Below are positions 7,195-15,359 of a DNA stretch of 64,000 bases, piece after piece. Position numbers and translations under genes: made by a program. This DNA comes from Curtobacterium sp. MCSS17_015. GTDB taxonomy: Bacteria; Actinomycetota; Actinomycetes; Actinomycetales; Microbacteriaceae. Each line of letters starts with the position of its first letter. Within the stretch, counting starts at the first letter, position 1. The stretch covers positions 2,294,001 through 2,358,000 of the forward strand of contig NZ_CP126256.1 in assembly GCF_003234265.2 (NCBI RefSeq), in the 5' to 3' direction. The notes under the pieces were generated by a model that did not search any database, had not been told where the DNA came from, and saw only the letters and a program-made list of their open reading frames with translations.

Positions 7195-8699
7195 TGCGCC
7201 CGGGTCCGGGCGTGCTGGACGCGGTGGACGCCCTGCACCGGCAGCGCGTGGCGGACGGCATCGCGCCGAGCAGCGTGTGGGGCGTGTTCGACCGGGACGG
7301 ACTCGTCGCCTGGGGCGGGCACGGGGACCGCGGTGACGGCGCCGTGCCCGACGCGGACACCGTGTACCGCATCGCCTCGTGCACGAAGAGCGTCACCGCC
7401 GCGACCCTGCTCGGCCTGGTGGACGACGGCCTGGTCTCGCTCGACGCACCGGTCACGGACTTCGTCCCGGCGTTCGACGCGGTCCGGCTGCCCACCGCCG
7501 ACTCCCCCGTCCCGACCCTCCGGATGCTCCTGACGATGTCCGCCGGGCTCCCGACGGACGACCCGTGGGCGGACCGACAGGAGTCGATCACGGACGACGA
7601 CCTCGACGACGTCCTGCGTGCCGGGTTGCTCTTCGACTCCGTTCCGGGAACGCGCTTCGCGTACTCGAACCTCGGGTACGCCCTGCTCGGACGGGTGGTG
7701 TCGGTCGTCTCCGGGGCACCGTTCACCGCGGTCGCGACCGATCGTGTGCTGCGGCCGCTCGGCCTCGACGACACCGTCTTCAGCGCCGCCGATGCCCGCG
7801 GGCACGTCGTCACCGGGCACCGCCGGGTCGAGGACGCCTGGGAGGCACTCGACACGACCGGACCGGGGGCGTTCTCCCCGATCGGCGGCCTGTTCTCCAC
7901 CGTGCGGGACCTGGCGCGGTGGGGCGGGTGGCTCGCCTCGGCCTTCACCGGCACCGCGGCACCGTTCACGGACCCGGCGACCGCCGTCGCCGGGCCCCTG
8001 GGCAGGGCGGGACGTCGCGCCATGCAGCAGGCGATGCGGGCGGTCCCGGCCGAGGCCCTGCCCGGCTCCACGCGTGCCACCGGCTACGGCTCGGGCCTGT
8101 TCGTCGAGCACGACCCCGGTGTCGGGTCGATCGTGTCGCACTCCGGCGGCTACCCCGGGTTCTCCGCCCACATGCGCTGGTCGGTGTCGACCGGTCTCGG
8201 GGTGGTGGCGTTCGAGAACGCCACGCAGGCGAGGGTCTCCGCCGCCGCCTCCCGCGCCCTCGACCTCGTCCTGGCCGAGTCCGTCAGCGGCTCCTCGGCC
8301 CCGGTCGAGCCCGACACCACGGCGGATGCCCGGTCCCGTCCGCAGACGGACGTCGGGCGCGAGCCGGGGACCGAAGCGGTCCTGCCGGCCACGCGCGTCG
8401 CGCAGCACGCCGTGACCCGGCTGCTCGCCGACTGGTTTGACGACGTCGCAACGGTGATCTGTGCCGAGAACGTGCCCATGGACGTCCCGTGGGACCGTCG
8501 ACGGACGGCGATCGCGGACGCGGTGGCGGAGGTCGACGCCGACCTCGCCGCACCGCCCGTCGCCGAACGGTCCGCCACACCCACCCACCTGCGCTGGTGG
8601 CTGCCGGGCGGACGGGGACGGCTCCGGGTGGAGATCCGCCTCGCTCCGATGGCGGCCGGCCTCGTGCAGACCCTCGTGGTGCACGCCGAACGGCAGTGA
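7191..8699 (+). CDS. serine hydrolase of the beta-lactamase / class C PBP family
   Basis: 502 residues. The catalytic S-x-x-K is SCTK (Ser63, Lys66), the YxN motif is YSN in FAYSNLGYALLGRV, and a HSGGYPG stretch takes the place of the third motif, as in esterase EstB, D-aminopeptidase and AmpC-like proteins. A C-terminal extra domain (about 375-502) carries a conserved-looking WWLPGGRGRLRVEIRL. No signal peptide is evident, so it is probably cytosolic and more likely an esterase or peptidase than a resistance enzyme. ATG 7191 overlaps the photolyase stop. Confidence 0.85.
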   Translation: MMRPGPGVLDAVDALHRQRVADGIAPSSVWGVFDRDGLVAWGGHGDRGDGAVPDADTVYRIASCTKSVTAATLLGLVDDGLVSLDAPVTDFVPAFDAVRLPTADSPVPTLRMLLTMSAGLPTDDPWADRQESITDDDLDDVLRAGLLFDSVPGTRFAYSNLGYALLGRVVSVVSGAPFTAVATDRVLRPLGLDDTVFSAADARGHVVTGHRRVEDAWEALDTTGPGAFSPIGGLFSTVRDLARWGGWLASAFTGTAAPFTDPATAVAGPLGRAGRRAMQQAMRAVPAEALPGSTRATGYGSGLFVEHDPGVGSIVSHSGGYPGFSAHMRWSVSTGLGVVAFENATQARVSAAASRALDLVLAESVSGSSAPVEPDTTADARSRPQTDVGREPGTEAVLPATRVAQHAVTRLLADWFDDVATVICAENVPMDVPWDRRRTAIADAVAEVDADLAAPPVAERSATPTHLRWWLPGGRGRLRVEIRLAPMAAGLVQTLVVHAERQ

Positions 8700-8830
8700 C
8701 GGGCCAGGAGCAGATCGCCTGACCTCGCCGTACCGGCAGGTCGACGGGTCGACGGTCCGCACACCGACGGCGGACCACGACGAGCGACCGGCTCCGCGCT
8801 CCGTCGGGCGCTGCCGCCGCCCGTCCGGTA

Positions 8831-8843
8831 ACATGCGACATGT
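8831..8843. promoter_or_regulatory. inverted repeat ACATG-CGA-CATGT before a tetR gene
   Basis: Perfect 5-bp arms with a 3-bp spacer, 50 nt upstream of the TetR start at 8893 and 130 nt after the serine hydrolase stop. Position and symmetry suit an autoregulatory TetR operator, but the arms are short. Inference. Confidence 0.3.
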
Positions 8844-8892
8844 CCGCCGTCTCGTGGCGGCCGTCAGCCCTGACCCCCGTTCGGAAGAGACC

Positions 8893-9588
8893 ATGCCACG
8901 CAAACCGGACCCGACGTTGAAGCCCGCCATCGTGTGCAAGGTCACCGAACACCTGCGTGACACCCGTCTCGAGGACGTCTCGGTCCGGAGCCTCGGCCGC
9001 GTCCTGGGGACGAGCGCGTACCCGATCGTCTACCACTTCGGCTCCCGTGACGGCCTCGTCGACGCCGTCGTCGAGCACCTGAGCCACCCCGTGCACCGCG
9101 TCCGACTCGACCCGGACGGCGATCAGCACGCGCTGGCCGGGTACCTGAGCGCGGTGTTCGGCGGCCTCGACGACCCGGACCGGTTCCTCGCCGCCCGCCT
9201 GACCTTCGAGCTCGGCTCGGTCGAGTCCCTGACCGGGCACGACCGACACCTGCGCCTGCACCGCTCGCTGATCGAGACACTGGCCGCCTGGTGTCGCGCG
9301 CACGGGGCCGACGACTGCACAGCGGTCCGGGCGTCGCGTGCCGCGGTGCTCGCGTGCCGCGGTGCGCAGTGGGGCGCCGTCCTCGACGGTGACGTCGCCC
9401 ACACCGAGGTCGTCCTCCGCGGTGTCGCCCGACGACTCGCCGCCGAGATCGCCGGCATCCGTGCCCGCACGCCGCACAGGAGCACCGCGCTCGCCGACGC
9501 CCAGGACGCCGGTACTCCGCACGGCAGGGCGTGCGACGACAGCGCTGTCCGGGTCGGTCCGGTCCCGGTCGGCAGGTCCCTCGACTGA
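8893..9588 (+). CDS. TetR/AcrR-family transcriptional regulator
   Basis: 231 residues. The N-terminal helix-turn-helix (about 15-60) contains VRSLGRVLGTSAYPIVYHFGSRDGL, the usual TetR recognition helix ending in YYHF/YHFGS. The ligand-binding C-terminal domain is not recognised. ATG 8893 follows GGAAGAGACC. It stands alone, with no divergent target gene, and its last ~30 residues are low-complexity. It converges on sodA across a 50-bp perfect palindrome. Confidence 0.85.
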   Translation: MPRKPDPTLKPAIVCKVTEHLRDTRLEDVSVRSLGRVLGTSAYPIVYHFGSRDGLVDAVVEHLSHPVHRVRLDPDGDQHALAGYLSAVFGGLDDPDRFLAARLTFELGSVESLTGHDRHLRLHRSLIETLAAWCRAHGADDCTAVRASRAAVLACRGAQWGAVLDGDVAHTEVVLRGVARRLAAEIAGIRARTPHRSTALADAQDAGTPHGRACDDSAVRVGPVPVGRSLD

Positions 9589-9613
9589 CGCTCCCCCGGG
9601 CGGAACCCACCGA

Positions 9614-9663
9614 GGACGGACGGGAGGCCCGGTACCAGCTGGTACCGGGCCTCCCGTCCGTCC
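9614..9663. terminator. 50-bp perfect palindrome between tetR and sodA
   Basis: Every base from 9614 to 9663 pairs about the centre AG|CT (25-bp arms, no loop). The core is GGGAGGCCCGGTACC and its complement. It lies 26 nt after the tetR stop and 62 nt before the sodA stop, so it can act as a bidirectional terminator hairpin. The same 44-bp core recurs at 25205-25256. No T-tract is present on either side. Confidence 0.75.
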
Positions 9664-9724
9664 ACCGGGCGCTTCAGCGCCCGCCGTCGGTCACGCGAGC
9701 GTGACACTCACGATGCGACGGGGC

Positions 9725-10339
9725 TCAGAGCGTGACGAAGCGCTGCGACCGGGCGTTCGCGAGACGGGCCGCGACGTTCTCCCAGTCGACGATGTTCCAG
9801 ACGGCCTTGACGTAGTCCGCCTTGACGTTGAGGTAGTCGAGGTAGAAGGCGTGCTCCCACATGTCGAGCATGAAGATCGGGACGAGACCGAACGGGATGT
9901 TGCCCTGCTGGTCGAAGAGCTGGAACGTAGTGAGCTTCTGGCCCACGGTGTCCCAGGCCAGCACGGACCAGCCGGAGCCCTGGATGCCGTTGGCGACGGC
10001 GGCGAACTGCGCCTGGAACTTCTCGAAGGAGCCGAAGAACTCGTCGATGGCGGCGGCGAGCTCGCCCTCGGGGACCTTGGTCTCCGGGCCGAGGTTGGTC
10101 CAGAAGATCGAGTGGTTCACGTGGCCGCCGAGGTGGAACGCGAGGTCCTTCTCGAGCTTGTTGACGTTCGCCAGGTTGCCCGACTCGCGCGCCTCCGCGA
10201 GCTGCTCGAGCGCGGTGTTCGCGCCGGTCACGTAGGTCTGGTGGTGCTTGTCGTGGTGCAGCTGCATGATCTTGCCGCTGATGTGCGGCTCGAGTGCGGC
10301 GTAGTCGTACGGCAGCTCGGGCAGGGTGTACTCAGCCAT
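9725..10339 (-). CDS. sodA: superoxide dismutase (Mn/Fe family)
   Basis: 204 residues. Dismutates superoxide to O2 and H2O2 in the cytosol. Metal ligands are visible in MQLHHDKHHQTYV (first His), HVNHSIFW (second His) and DMWEHAFYLDY (Asp and His). GSGWSVL and FGSFEKFQAQF are family signatures. Mn versus Fe use cannot be settled by eye. ATG 10339 follows GAAAGGACCGCAC. It lies 45 nt downstream of the flavin reductase gene on the same strand and may be co-transcribed with it. Confidence 0.96.
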   Translation of the reverse strand: MAEYTLPELPYDYAALEPHISGKIMQLHHDKHHQTYVTGANTALEQLAEARESGNLANVNKLEKDLAFHLGGHVNHSIFWTNLGPETKVPEGELAAAIDEFFGSFEKFQAQFAAVANGIQGSGWSVLAWDTVGQKLTTFQLFDQQGNIPFGLVPIFMLDMWEHAFYLDYLNVKADYVKAVWNIVDWENVAARLANARSQRFVTL

Positions 10340-10384
10340 GTGCGGTCCTTTCGATCGGTGATGTGCGGTGCGGGGTCCCGCGGC

Positions 10385-10924
10385 TCACGAGAGCCGGGAA
10401 CGATCGGTCAGGGAGTGGAATTCCCGGTTGTGGTAGACCAGCGGCTCCCCGCGGTCGAGGCCGACGACGATGTCGAGCACCTCGGCGACGACCACGGTGG
10501 AACTGCCGATCGGGGTCGTCGAGAGCGGACGGCAGCGCAGGGCACTGGCGGCATCGGGCAGGTACCGGTCGCCGGACGGCAGCGATCCCCAGATCGGGTC
10601 GTCGGCGGCGGGACTGCCCGTGGACGCGAAACGCTTGGCCAGGGCGACCCCACGGGCGTCCATGAGGTGGACGACGAAGACCGGAGCGCCGAGCACGACG
10701 CCGGCGGACCCGGAGTTCGTGGAGAGCGAGAAGACCAGGACGGGCGGGTCGACCGCGACCGAGGCGACGCTCGACGCGGTGAGCCCGGTGGGTCCGTCGG
10801 GGCCTCCCGCGGTGATGACGGCGACCCCGGCGGGGTGCCCGCGGAAGGCGGCCTTGTACGCGGCGGCCATGTCGGCCTGGGGGACGTCGGCCTGCGGGAG
10901 ATCGGCGGAGGCGGCGTCGGGCAT
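10385..10924 (-). CDS. flavin reductase domain (FMN-binding) protein
   Basis: 179 residues. The flavin_reduct split-barrel fold is indicated by FRGHPAGVAVITAGG (about 23-37), the TGLTASSVASVAVDPPVLVFSL segment and VVLGAPVFVVHLMDARG. Such proteins supply reduced FMN/FAD to two-component monooxygenases, or reduce flavins for other uses; no oxygenase partner is nearby. The ATG at 10924 lacks a close ribosome site (GAGGAA is about 15 nt away), so the start is uncertain. The stop region forms a small CGGCTC/GAGCCG hairpin. Confidence 0.82.
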   Translation of the reverse strand: MPDAASADLPQADVPQADMAAAYKAAFRGHPAGVAVITAGGPDGPTGLTASSVASVAVDPPVLVFSLSTNSGSAGVVLGAPVFVVHLMDARGVALAKRFASTGSPAADDPIWGSLPSGDRYLPDAASALRCRPLSTTPIGSSTVVVAEVLDIVVGLDRGEPLVYHNREFHSLTDRSRLS

Positions 10925-11059
10925 GTCAGTCGTGGTCGTTCCTCGTTCGTGTGACGGCCACGGTCGTCGCGGCCACCTCCCAACGTAGGACCTGCGGCAT
11001 GGTGGCGGTCCATGATTCACAGGTTCGGCCCATCCCGGGCGTGCCGCGCAGTCCCGCGA

Positions 11060-12583
11060 TCAGCGACGGCGCAGCATCACGACCGCACCCGCGGCCGCCA
11101 CGAGCATCAGCGCCGCGGCGACGCCCGCCGTGGTGGTGACCCCTGAGTCGAACGCGGCACGCGCGGACTCGAGGAGCGCCTGACCCGCGGGCCCGCCGAG
11201 CTCGGCCGCCGCGGTGACCGCGCCGCCGAGGGTCTCCTCCGCCGCGGTGTGCGCCGTGGACGACAACCCCTCGGGGACCACGACGTTCGCCCGGTAGGCC
11301 GAGGCGAGGATCGTCCCGAGGACGGCGGTCCCGAGCACGGCGCCGATCTCGTACGCCGTCTCCGAGATCGCCGATGCCGCCCCGGCCTTGTCGGCCGGAG
11401 CGGTCGAGATGATGAGGTCGTTCGTGACGGTCTCCGACGCGCCGATGCCGATGCCGAGCAGCACGAAGGCGAACGCCAGCGCCGCGATGGTGGCGTGGTG
11501 CCCGAGCCCCGCGACGAGGGCGTAGGCCACCGCGGAGAACAGCAGCGACACCGACACGACCCAGCGCGGAGCGACCCGCGCGACGACCGGGACGACGACG
11601 AGCCCGGCGACGATCGTGAGCACCGCACCGGGGACCAGGACGAGCCCGCTCGCGAACGGGTCGAGGCCCGCGACGAGCTGCAGGTGCTGCGCGATGAAGA
11701 ACAGGAAGCCGGTGAGCGAGAACATCGCCGCCATGTTCATGAGCACGCTGCCGGTGAAGGCGGTGCTGCGGAACAGCCGCATGTCGAGCATCGGGGTGCG
11801 GGTGCGGAGCTGACGACGGACGAACGCGATGCCGCAGAGCACCCCGACGGCGACCATGGCGATCGCGAAGCCGCGCTCCTCCGGGTGGACGAGCGACTTG
11901 ATGGCCCAGACGAGCGGGCCGAGGGCGCCGAGCGAGAGCAGCATGCTCGCCACGTCGACGGGGCCGGGCTCGGGGTCGCGGGACTCCGGCACACAGAACG
12001 GCACGGCGACGAGCATCACGACGAGGATCGGCACGGCGACGAGGAACACGCTGCCCCAGTGGAAGTGTGCGAGCAGCACGCCGCCGACGAGCGGACCGAG
12101 GGCGTTCCCGGCGGCGAACATCGTCGACCACACGGCGAGGGCCAGACGTCGCTCCCCGGCGTCCGGGAACACGTTCCGGATGATGGACAGGGTCGCGGGC
12201 ATGAGCATGGCGCCGAAGACGCCCATGGCGAGGCGGGCGGCGACGAGCATCCAGGCCTCGGTGGCGAACGCGGCGGCGGCGGAGAGCACGGCGAAGCCGG
12301 TCGCACCGATGACGAGGATCCGACGCCGGCCGATCCGGTCACCGATGCTGCCCATGACGACGAGCAGGCCGGCGAGGACCAGCGGGTAGGCGTCGACGAT
12401 CCAGAGCTGGGTGGTCGCGTCGGGGTGCAGGGCACGAGCGATCGAGGGCAGCGCGAAGCTCAGGACGGTGTTGTCGACCGAGATGAGCAACACCGGCAGC
12501 ATGAGCACCGCGAGCGCTGCGAACCGTGAGCCGCGGCTCGTGGTGATCCGGGTGGCGACGGGGCTGGTGAGCAGTGCGGACAT
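11060..12583 (-). CDS. MFS drug:H+ antiporter, DHA2 (EmrB/QacA-like) family
   Basis: 507 residues with about 14 hydrophobic helices. Typical DHA2 signatures: helix-1 motif LLISVDNTVLSFALPSI, motif A in GSIGDRIGRRRIL, and motif C-like GNALGPLVGGVLLAHF. Proton-driven export of toxic organic compounds; substrate unknown. The last ~45 residues contain a stretch of Ala/Gly-rich helix. The promoter at 12688-12717 holds a palindromic operator, so the gene is probably inducible under a TetR-type repressor, though no regulator gene is adjacent. Confidence 0.9.
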   Translation of the reverse strand: MSALLTSPVATRITTSRGSRFAALAVLMLPVLLISVDNTVLSFALPSIARALHPDATTQLWIVDAYPLVLAGLLVVMGSIGDRIGRRRILVIGATGFAVLSAAAAFATEAWMLVAARLAMGVFGAMLMPATLSIIRNVFPDAGERRLALAVWSTMFAAGNALGPLVGGVLLAHFHWGSVFLVAVPILVVMLVAVPFCVPESRDPEPGPVDVASMLLSLGALGPLVWAIKSLVHPEERGFAIAMVAVGVLCGIAFVRRQLRTRTPMLDMRLFRSTAFTGSVLMNMAAMFSLTGFLFFIAQHLQLVAGLDPFASGLVLVPGAVLTIVAGLVVVPVVARVAPRWVVSVSLLFSAVAYALVAGLGHHATIAALAFAFVLLGIGIGASETVTNDLIISTAPADKAGAASAISETAYEIGAVLGTAVLGTILASAYRANVVVPEGLSSTAHTAAEETLGGAVTAAAELGGPAGQALLESARAAFDSGVTTTAGVAAALMLVAAAGAVVMLRRR

Positions 12584-12687
12584 GGCGGACTCCAGGACTT
12601 CGAGCGTGTCGCGCCTGCGGCCCTGACGGGCCGGACGCAGACGAGACGGGACGCGGAAGTCGTCACGCGTCCCGTCGGGGTCCCGTT

Positions 12688-12717
12688 AGTGTACCGTCCG
12701 GACGGTTACGGTCGCAA
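12688..12717 (-). promoter_or_regulatory. MFS promoter with embedded palindromic operator
   Basis: On the minus strand, -35 TTGCGA (12717-12712) and -10 TACACT (12693-12688) are 18 nt apart. The spacer carries the perfect 14-bp palindrome ACCGTCCGGACGGT (12693-12706). A repressor bound there would block polymerase directly. The layout is the classic one for TetR-controlled efflux pumps; the regulator is not identified (candidates by proximity are the TetR genes at 8893 and 14021). Confidence 0.55.
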
Positions 12718-12732
12718 ATGCACCGGAGCGGC

Positions 12733-12768
12733 CGGGAGGCGCTCCGCCGGGCGGTGCGGCGCCTCCCG
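12733..12768. terminator. GGGAGGC-armed hairpin after the Gfo/Idh/MocA gene
   Basis: CGGGAGGCGC (12733-12742) pairs with GCGCCTCCCG (12759-12768); inside, CCGCC can pair with GGCGG. It lies 38 nt past the stop of the minus-strand oxidoreductase. It belongs to the same GGGAGGC-armed set as the palindromes at 9614 and 25205. Confidence 0.5.
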
Positions 12769-12805
12769 TCCGGCGGGCGGTCGCGCCCGCCGTGTCAGCG
12801 GACCG

Positions 12806-13897
12806 TCAGGCCTCCCCCACTTCGGGCACGTCGTCGGCCGCCTCCGCCTCGAACGGGTAGCGCAGCCCGATCGCCGCGCGCCAGCGGTCGAGCGTGCGCG
12901 CGGTGGCCAGGGTCTCGTCGGTCGTCATCTGCGGTGCGTCGACACGGCCGGCATGCAGGGCGTCGATCGTGGCCGCGGCTTCGAGCCCGTAGGGTGCCAC
13001 GTCCGGGAAAGGCTGCTCCGCGACGGCGTCGTCGACGGTCTGCACGACGATCACCGGCTCCCCGCCGATGGTCCACGGGTCTCGGAGCGTGATGGTGCCC
13101 CGGCTCCCGTGCACGACGACGACGTTCGCGTCCTCGACGCGGATGCCGGTGCGGAGGCTCGCGGTGATGCCCGACGCGTACGTCGCACTCGCGACGGTCC
13201 ATTCGTCGACCCCGGTCGGGCCGATCGTCCCCACGGCGGAGAGCTCCACCGGCTCGGCGGCCGCCGTCCCGGTGGCGGCCTGCACGATCGCGGCCGTCAT
13301 CGTCACCGGGTAGCACCCGACGTCCAGGATGCCGCCGCCGGCGGTGGCGACGTCGAACAGGCGTCCGGAGCGCTCCTCGACCCGGAACGCGAACGCGGCG
13401 TCGACGTGTGTGACCGTACCGACCACGCCGTCCCGCACGAGGTCGAGCAGCGCCGCCGTCTGCGGGTGGAAGCGGTACATGAACGCCTCGACGAGCGGCA
13501 GCCCGGCACGGCGGGCCGCGTCGACGAGCACCGTCGTCGTGCGGTGGTCGGGCGTGAGCGGCTTCTCGCACAGCACGGCCTTGCCGGCCCGAAGCGCCGC
13601 GAGGACGAGGTCGGCGTGCCCGGTGTGCACGGTCGCGATGTACACGGCGTCGACACGGGGGTCGGCGAGGACCTCGTCGTAGGTGCCGGCGGTCACGTCC
13701 GGGAAGCCGTGTGCTCCGGCCTCGGCCGCGAAGGCCCGGGCACGCTCGACCGAGGAACTCCCGGCGGCGACGAGCACCCCGCCGCTCGCGGAGAGCTGGG
13801 ACAGGAAGCGTCGGGCGATGCTGCCGGGACCGAGGACGGCCCAGCGGGGGTTCACGGGCGGTGTCGTGCTCGGTTCGGTCGCGGTCTGCGCTGACAT
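12806..13897 (-). CDS. Gfo/Idh/MocA-family NAD(P)-dependent oxidoreductase
   Basis: 363 residues. The N-terminal Rossmann fold begins RWAVLGPGSIARRFLSQL (about 19-36). The family EKP motif is CEKPLTPD with the catalytic lysine (about 108), followed by EAFMYRFHPQ. GGGILDVGCYP is the usual second-domain signature. These enzymes oxidise or reduce sugars, inositols and related polyols; the substrate is not deducible. ATG 13897 follows CAGGAGCCGC. Divergent from the tetR at 14021 with a 123-nt gap, so it may be that regulator's target. Confidence 0.88.
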   Translation of the reverse strand: MSAQTATEPSTTPPVNPRWAVLGPGSIARRFLSQLSASGGVLVAAGSSSVERARAFAAEAGAHGFPDVTAGTYDEVLADPRVDAVYIATVHTGHADLVLAALRAGKAVLCEKPLTPDHRTTTVLVDAARRAGLPLVEAFMYRFHPQTAALLDLVRDGVVGTVTHVDAAFAFRVEERSGRLFDVATAGGGILDVGCYPVTMTAAIVQAATGTAAAEPVELSAVGTIGPTGVDEWTVASATYASGITASLRTGIRVEDANVVVVHGSRGTITLRDPWTIGGEPVIVVQTVDDAVAEQPFPDVAPYGLEAAATIDALHAGRVDAPQMTTDETLATARTLDRWRAAIGLRYPFEAEAADDVPEVGEA

Positions 13898-14008
13898 GCG
13901 GCTCCTGTTCGTCGTGGACCTCGACGGTCTCGGTGAGGCTAGTCGCCCCGGGCCCGCACGGCCACGGTCGGTGTCCGTGCCCGGGCGCCGCGGACCGTCG
14001 GGTGTCCC

Positions 14009-14020
14009 TAGACTCAGCGC
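14009..14020 (+). promoter_or_regulatory. -10 element for leaderless tetR transcript
   Basis: TAGACT at 14009-14014 ends 6 nt before ATG 14021, and no ribosome site precedes the ATG. This is the leaderless arrangement seen repeatedly in the window. Confidence 0.5.
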
Positions 14021-14569
14021 ATGGCCAGTGCTCGCGACCGCGTCCTCGACAGCTTCGTCGCCATCGTGTGCGAGGAGGGCGAACGTCCCGCGACGCTCGA
14101 CGCCGTCGCCGCGCGTGCCGGCGTCTCCAAGGGCGGACTGCTGTACCACTTCGGGTCGAAGGCCGCCCTGGTCGAGGGGCTCTGCGAGCGGCTCGCCGAC
14201 CTCTCCGCACTCGACGTCGAGCGGATGCGCGCCGCCGAGGACGGGCCCGCTCGCTACTTCGTCGAGAACTGCCAGTTCGTCGGCAGCGAGCTCGACCTCG
14301 CGCTGCTGGCAGCCTCCCGTCTGCAGCAGGCCGGGTACGAGGAGGCCGGACGGACCCTCGACGAGACCGAGAACGCCTGGCTCGCCACCCTGGTCGACGC
14401 GCTCGGGGACGTCCCCACCGCACAGGCCGTCAAGCTCCTCGGCGACGGGCTCTACCACGCGGCCTCGCTCGGTGCCGCGAGCGACGTCCGACCCGACCGC
14501 GGCACGGTCGACATGGGGGCCCTGCTCGAGGTCGTCGACCGCCTGATCGCGACGAAACCCGCTCCGTGA
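14021..14569 (+). CDS. TetR-family transcriptional regulator
   Basis: 182 residues. Helix-turn-helix at about 22-46: ATLDAVAARAGVSKGGLLYHFGSK. The C-terminal part resembles TetR_C_37-type regulators (QLxxxSELDLALLAASRLQQAGYEE). It is divergent from the Gfo/Idh/MocA gene at 12806-13897, and the MFS efflux gene lies beyond that; either could be controlled by it. Start chosen at ATG 14021 from the adjacent -10 element. Confidence 0.88.
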   Translation: MASARDRVLDSFVAIVCEEGERPATLDAVAARAGVSKGGLLYHFGSKAALVEGLCERLADLSALDVERMRAAEDGPARYFVENCQFVGSELDLALLAASRLQQAGYEEAGRTLDETENAWLATLVDALGDVPTAQAVKLLGDGLYHAASLGAASDVRPDRGTVDMGALLEVVDRLIATKPAP

Positions 14570-14634
14570 ACCGTGCACCCGGTCCTGGGGATAGACTGGT
14601 TGCGATCCACCCGCTGATTCCCGGAGGTACCACC

Positions 14635-14805
14635 GTGGGCCGCGTCCTCGCCGCTGTTTTCTCGATCCTGCTGCTGCTGGTGTCGATGTACCTGTTCGGG
14701 TTCGCGTTCCAGGTCGATTCCGGTCAGGGCTTCGTCTTCGTCGCCGGTGTGCTCCTGATGAGCCTCTCCTTCTTCCTGCCGATCCACGTGTTCGGCAAGC
14801 GGTAG
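14635..14805 (+). CDS. small two-helix membrane protein, unknown function
   Basis: 56 residues, GTG start seven bases after GGAGG (14623-14627). A hydrophobic helix at about 4-26 and another at about 32-52 are joined by the short polar loop QVDSGQG, ending HVFGKR. A -10-like TAGACT at 14592-14597 would give a 30-nt leader. Not a shadow frame: it has its own promoter, ribosome site and terminator (14818-14857). No function recognised. Confidence 0.7.
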   Translation: MGRVLAAVFSILLLLVSMYLFGFAFQVDSGQGFVFVAGVLLMSLSFFLPIHVFGKR

Positions 14806-14817
14806 TCACACGCCTCA

Positions 14818-14857
14818 GCAGAACGGCCCCGCACCTTCCGGTGCGGGGCCGTTCTGC
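14818..14857. terminator. bidirectional intrinsic terminator hairpin
   Basis: An 18-bp perfect stem, GCAGAACGGCCCCGCACC with its complement, and a TTCC loop (14836-14839). It sits between the convergent small membrane gene and ribH. There is no T-tract, as usual in high-GC actinobacteria. Confidence 0.85.
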
Positions 14858-14879
14858 GTCACGGGCGGCGCCGCACGAG

Positions 14880-15359
14880 CTACGCCGACGCGCGCAACCC
14901 GCGCAGGGTCACGGCGGTGGCGATCGCGGCGTGCGCGGCCTCGGCGCCCTTGTCCTCCTTCGACCCCGGCAGCCCGGCGCGGTCGATGCCCTGCTGCTCG
15001 TCGTCGAGGGTGAGCACGCCGAAGCCGACCGGCTTGCCGGTGTCGATCGCCACTCGGGTGAGGCCACTCGTCGCCGCGTCCGAGACGTACTCGAAGTGCG
15101 GGGTGCCACCGCGGATGATGACGCCGAGGGCGACCGCAGCGTCGAAGCCGGACTCGAGGGCGGCCTTCGCGACCACCGGCAGCTCGAAGCTGCCCGGCAC
15201 GGGGATGACCTGCCCGGTGGCGCCGAGCCGCTCGATCTCGCGCTGGGCGCCGTCGAGCAGCCCCGTCGCGATGACGTCGTGCCACTGACCGGCGATCACC
15301 GCGACCCGGATGCCGCTGCCGTCGACGAGCTCCCGCTCCGCCGCTCCTGCTCCGCTCAT
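14880..15359 (-). CDS. ribH: 6,7-dimethyl-8-ribityllumazine synthase
   Basis: 159 residues. Condenses 5-amino-6-ribitylaminouracil with 3,4-dihydroxybutanone phosphate to form lumazine. Family signatures: [31 protein letters not shown] with the catalytic His in the PHFEYV loop, and [10 protein letters not shown](G)I, normally GVLTxxxxEQA. Third gene of the rib operon; its ATG overlaps the ribB stop by 4 nt (ATGA). Confidence 0.96.
   Translation of the reverse strand: MSGAGAAERELVDGSGIRVAVIAGQWHDVIATGLLDGAQREIERLGATGQVIPVPGSFELPVVAKAALESGFDAAVALGVIIRGGTPHFEYVSDAATSGLTRVAIDTGKPVGFGVLTLDDEQQGIDRAGLPGSKEDKGAEAAHAAIATAVTLRGLRASA

Noticed and set aside
8461-8892. Upstream extension of the TetR frame from 8461
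   Set aside because: It overlaps the serine hydrolase in another frame and lacks family similarity; ATG 8893 has a ribosome site and begins the HTH domain at the normal position.
11249-12529. Long Glu/His/Arg-rich frame antisense to the MFS gene at 11060
   Set aside because: Typical reverse-frame translation of a membrane protein gene; no start signals.
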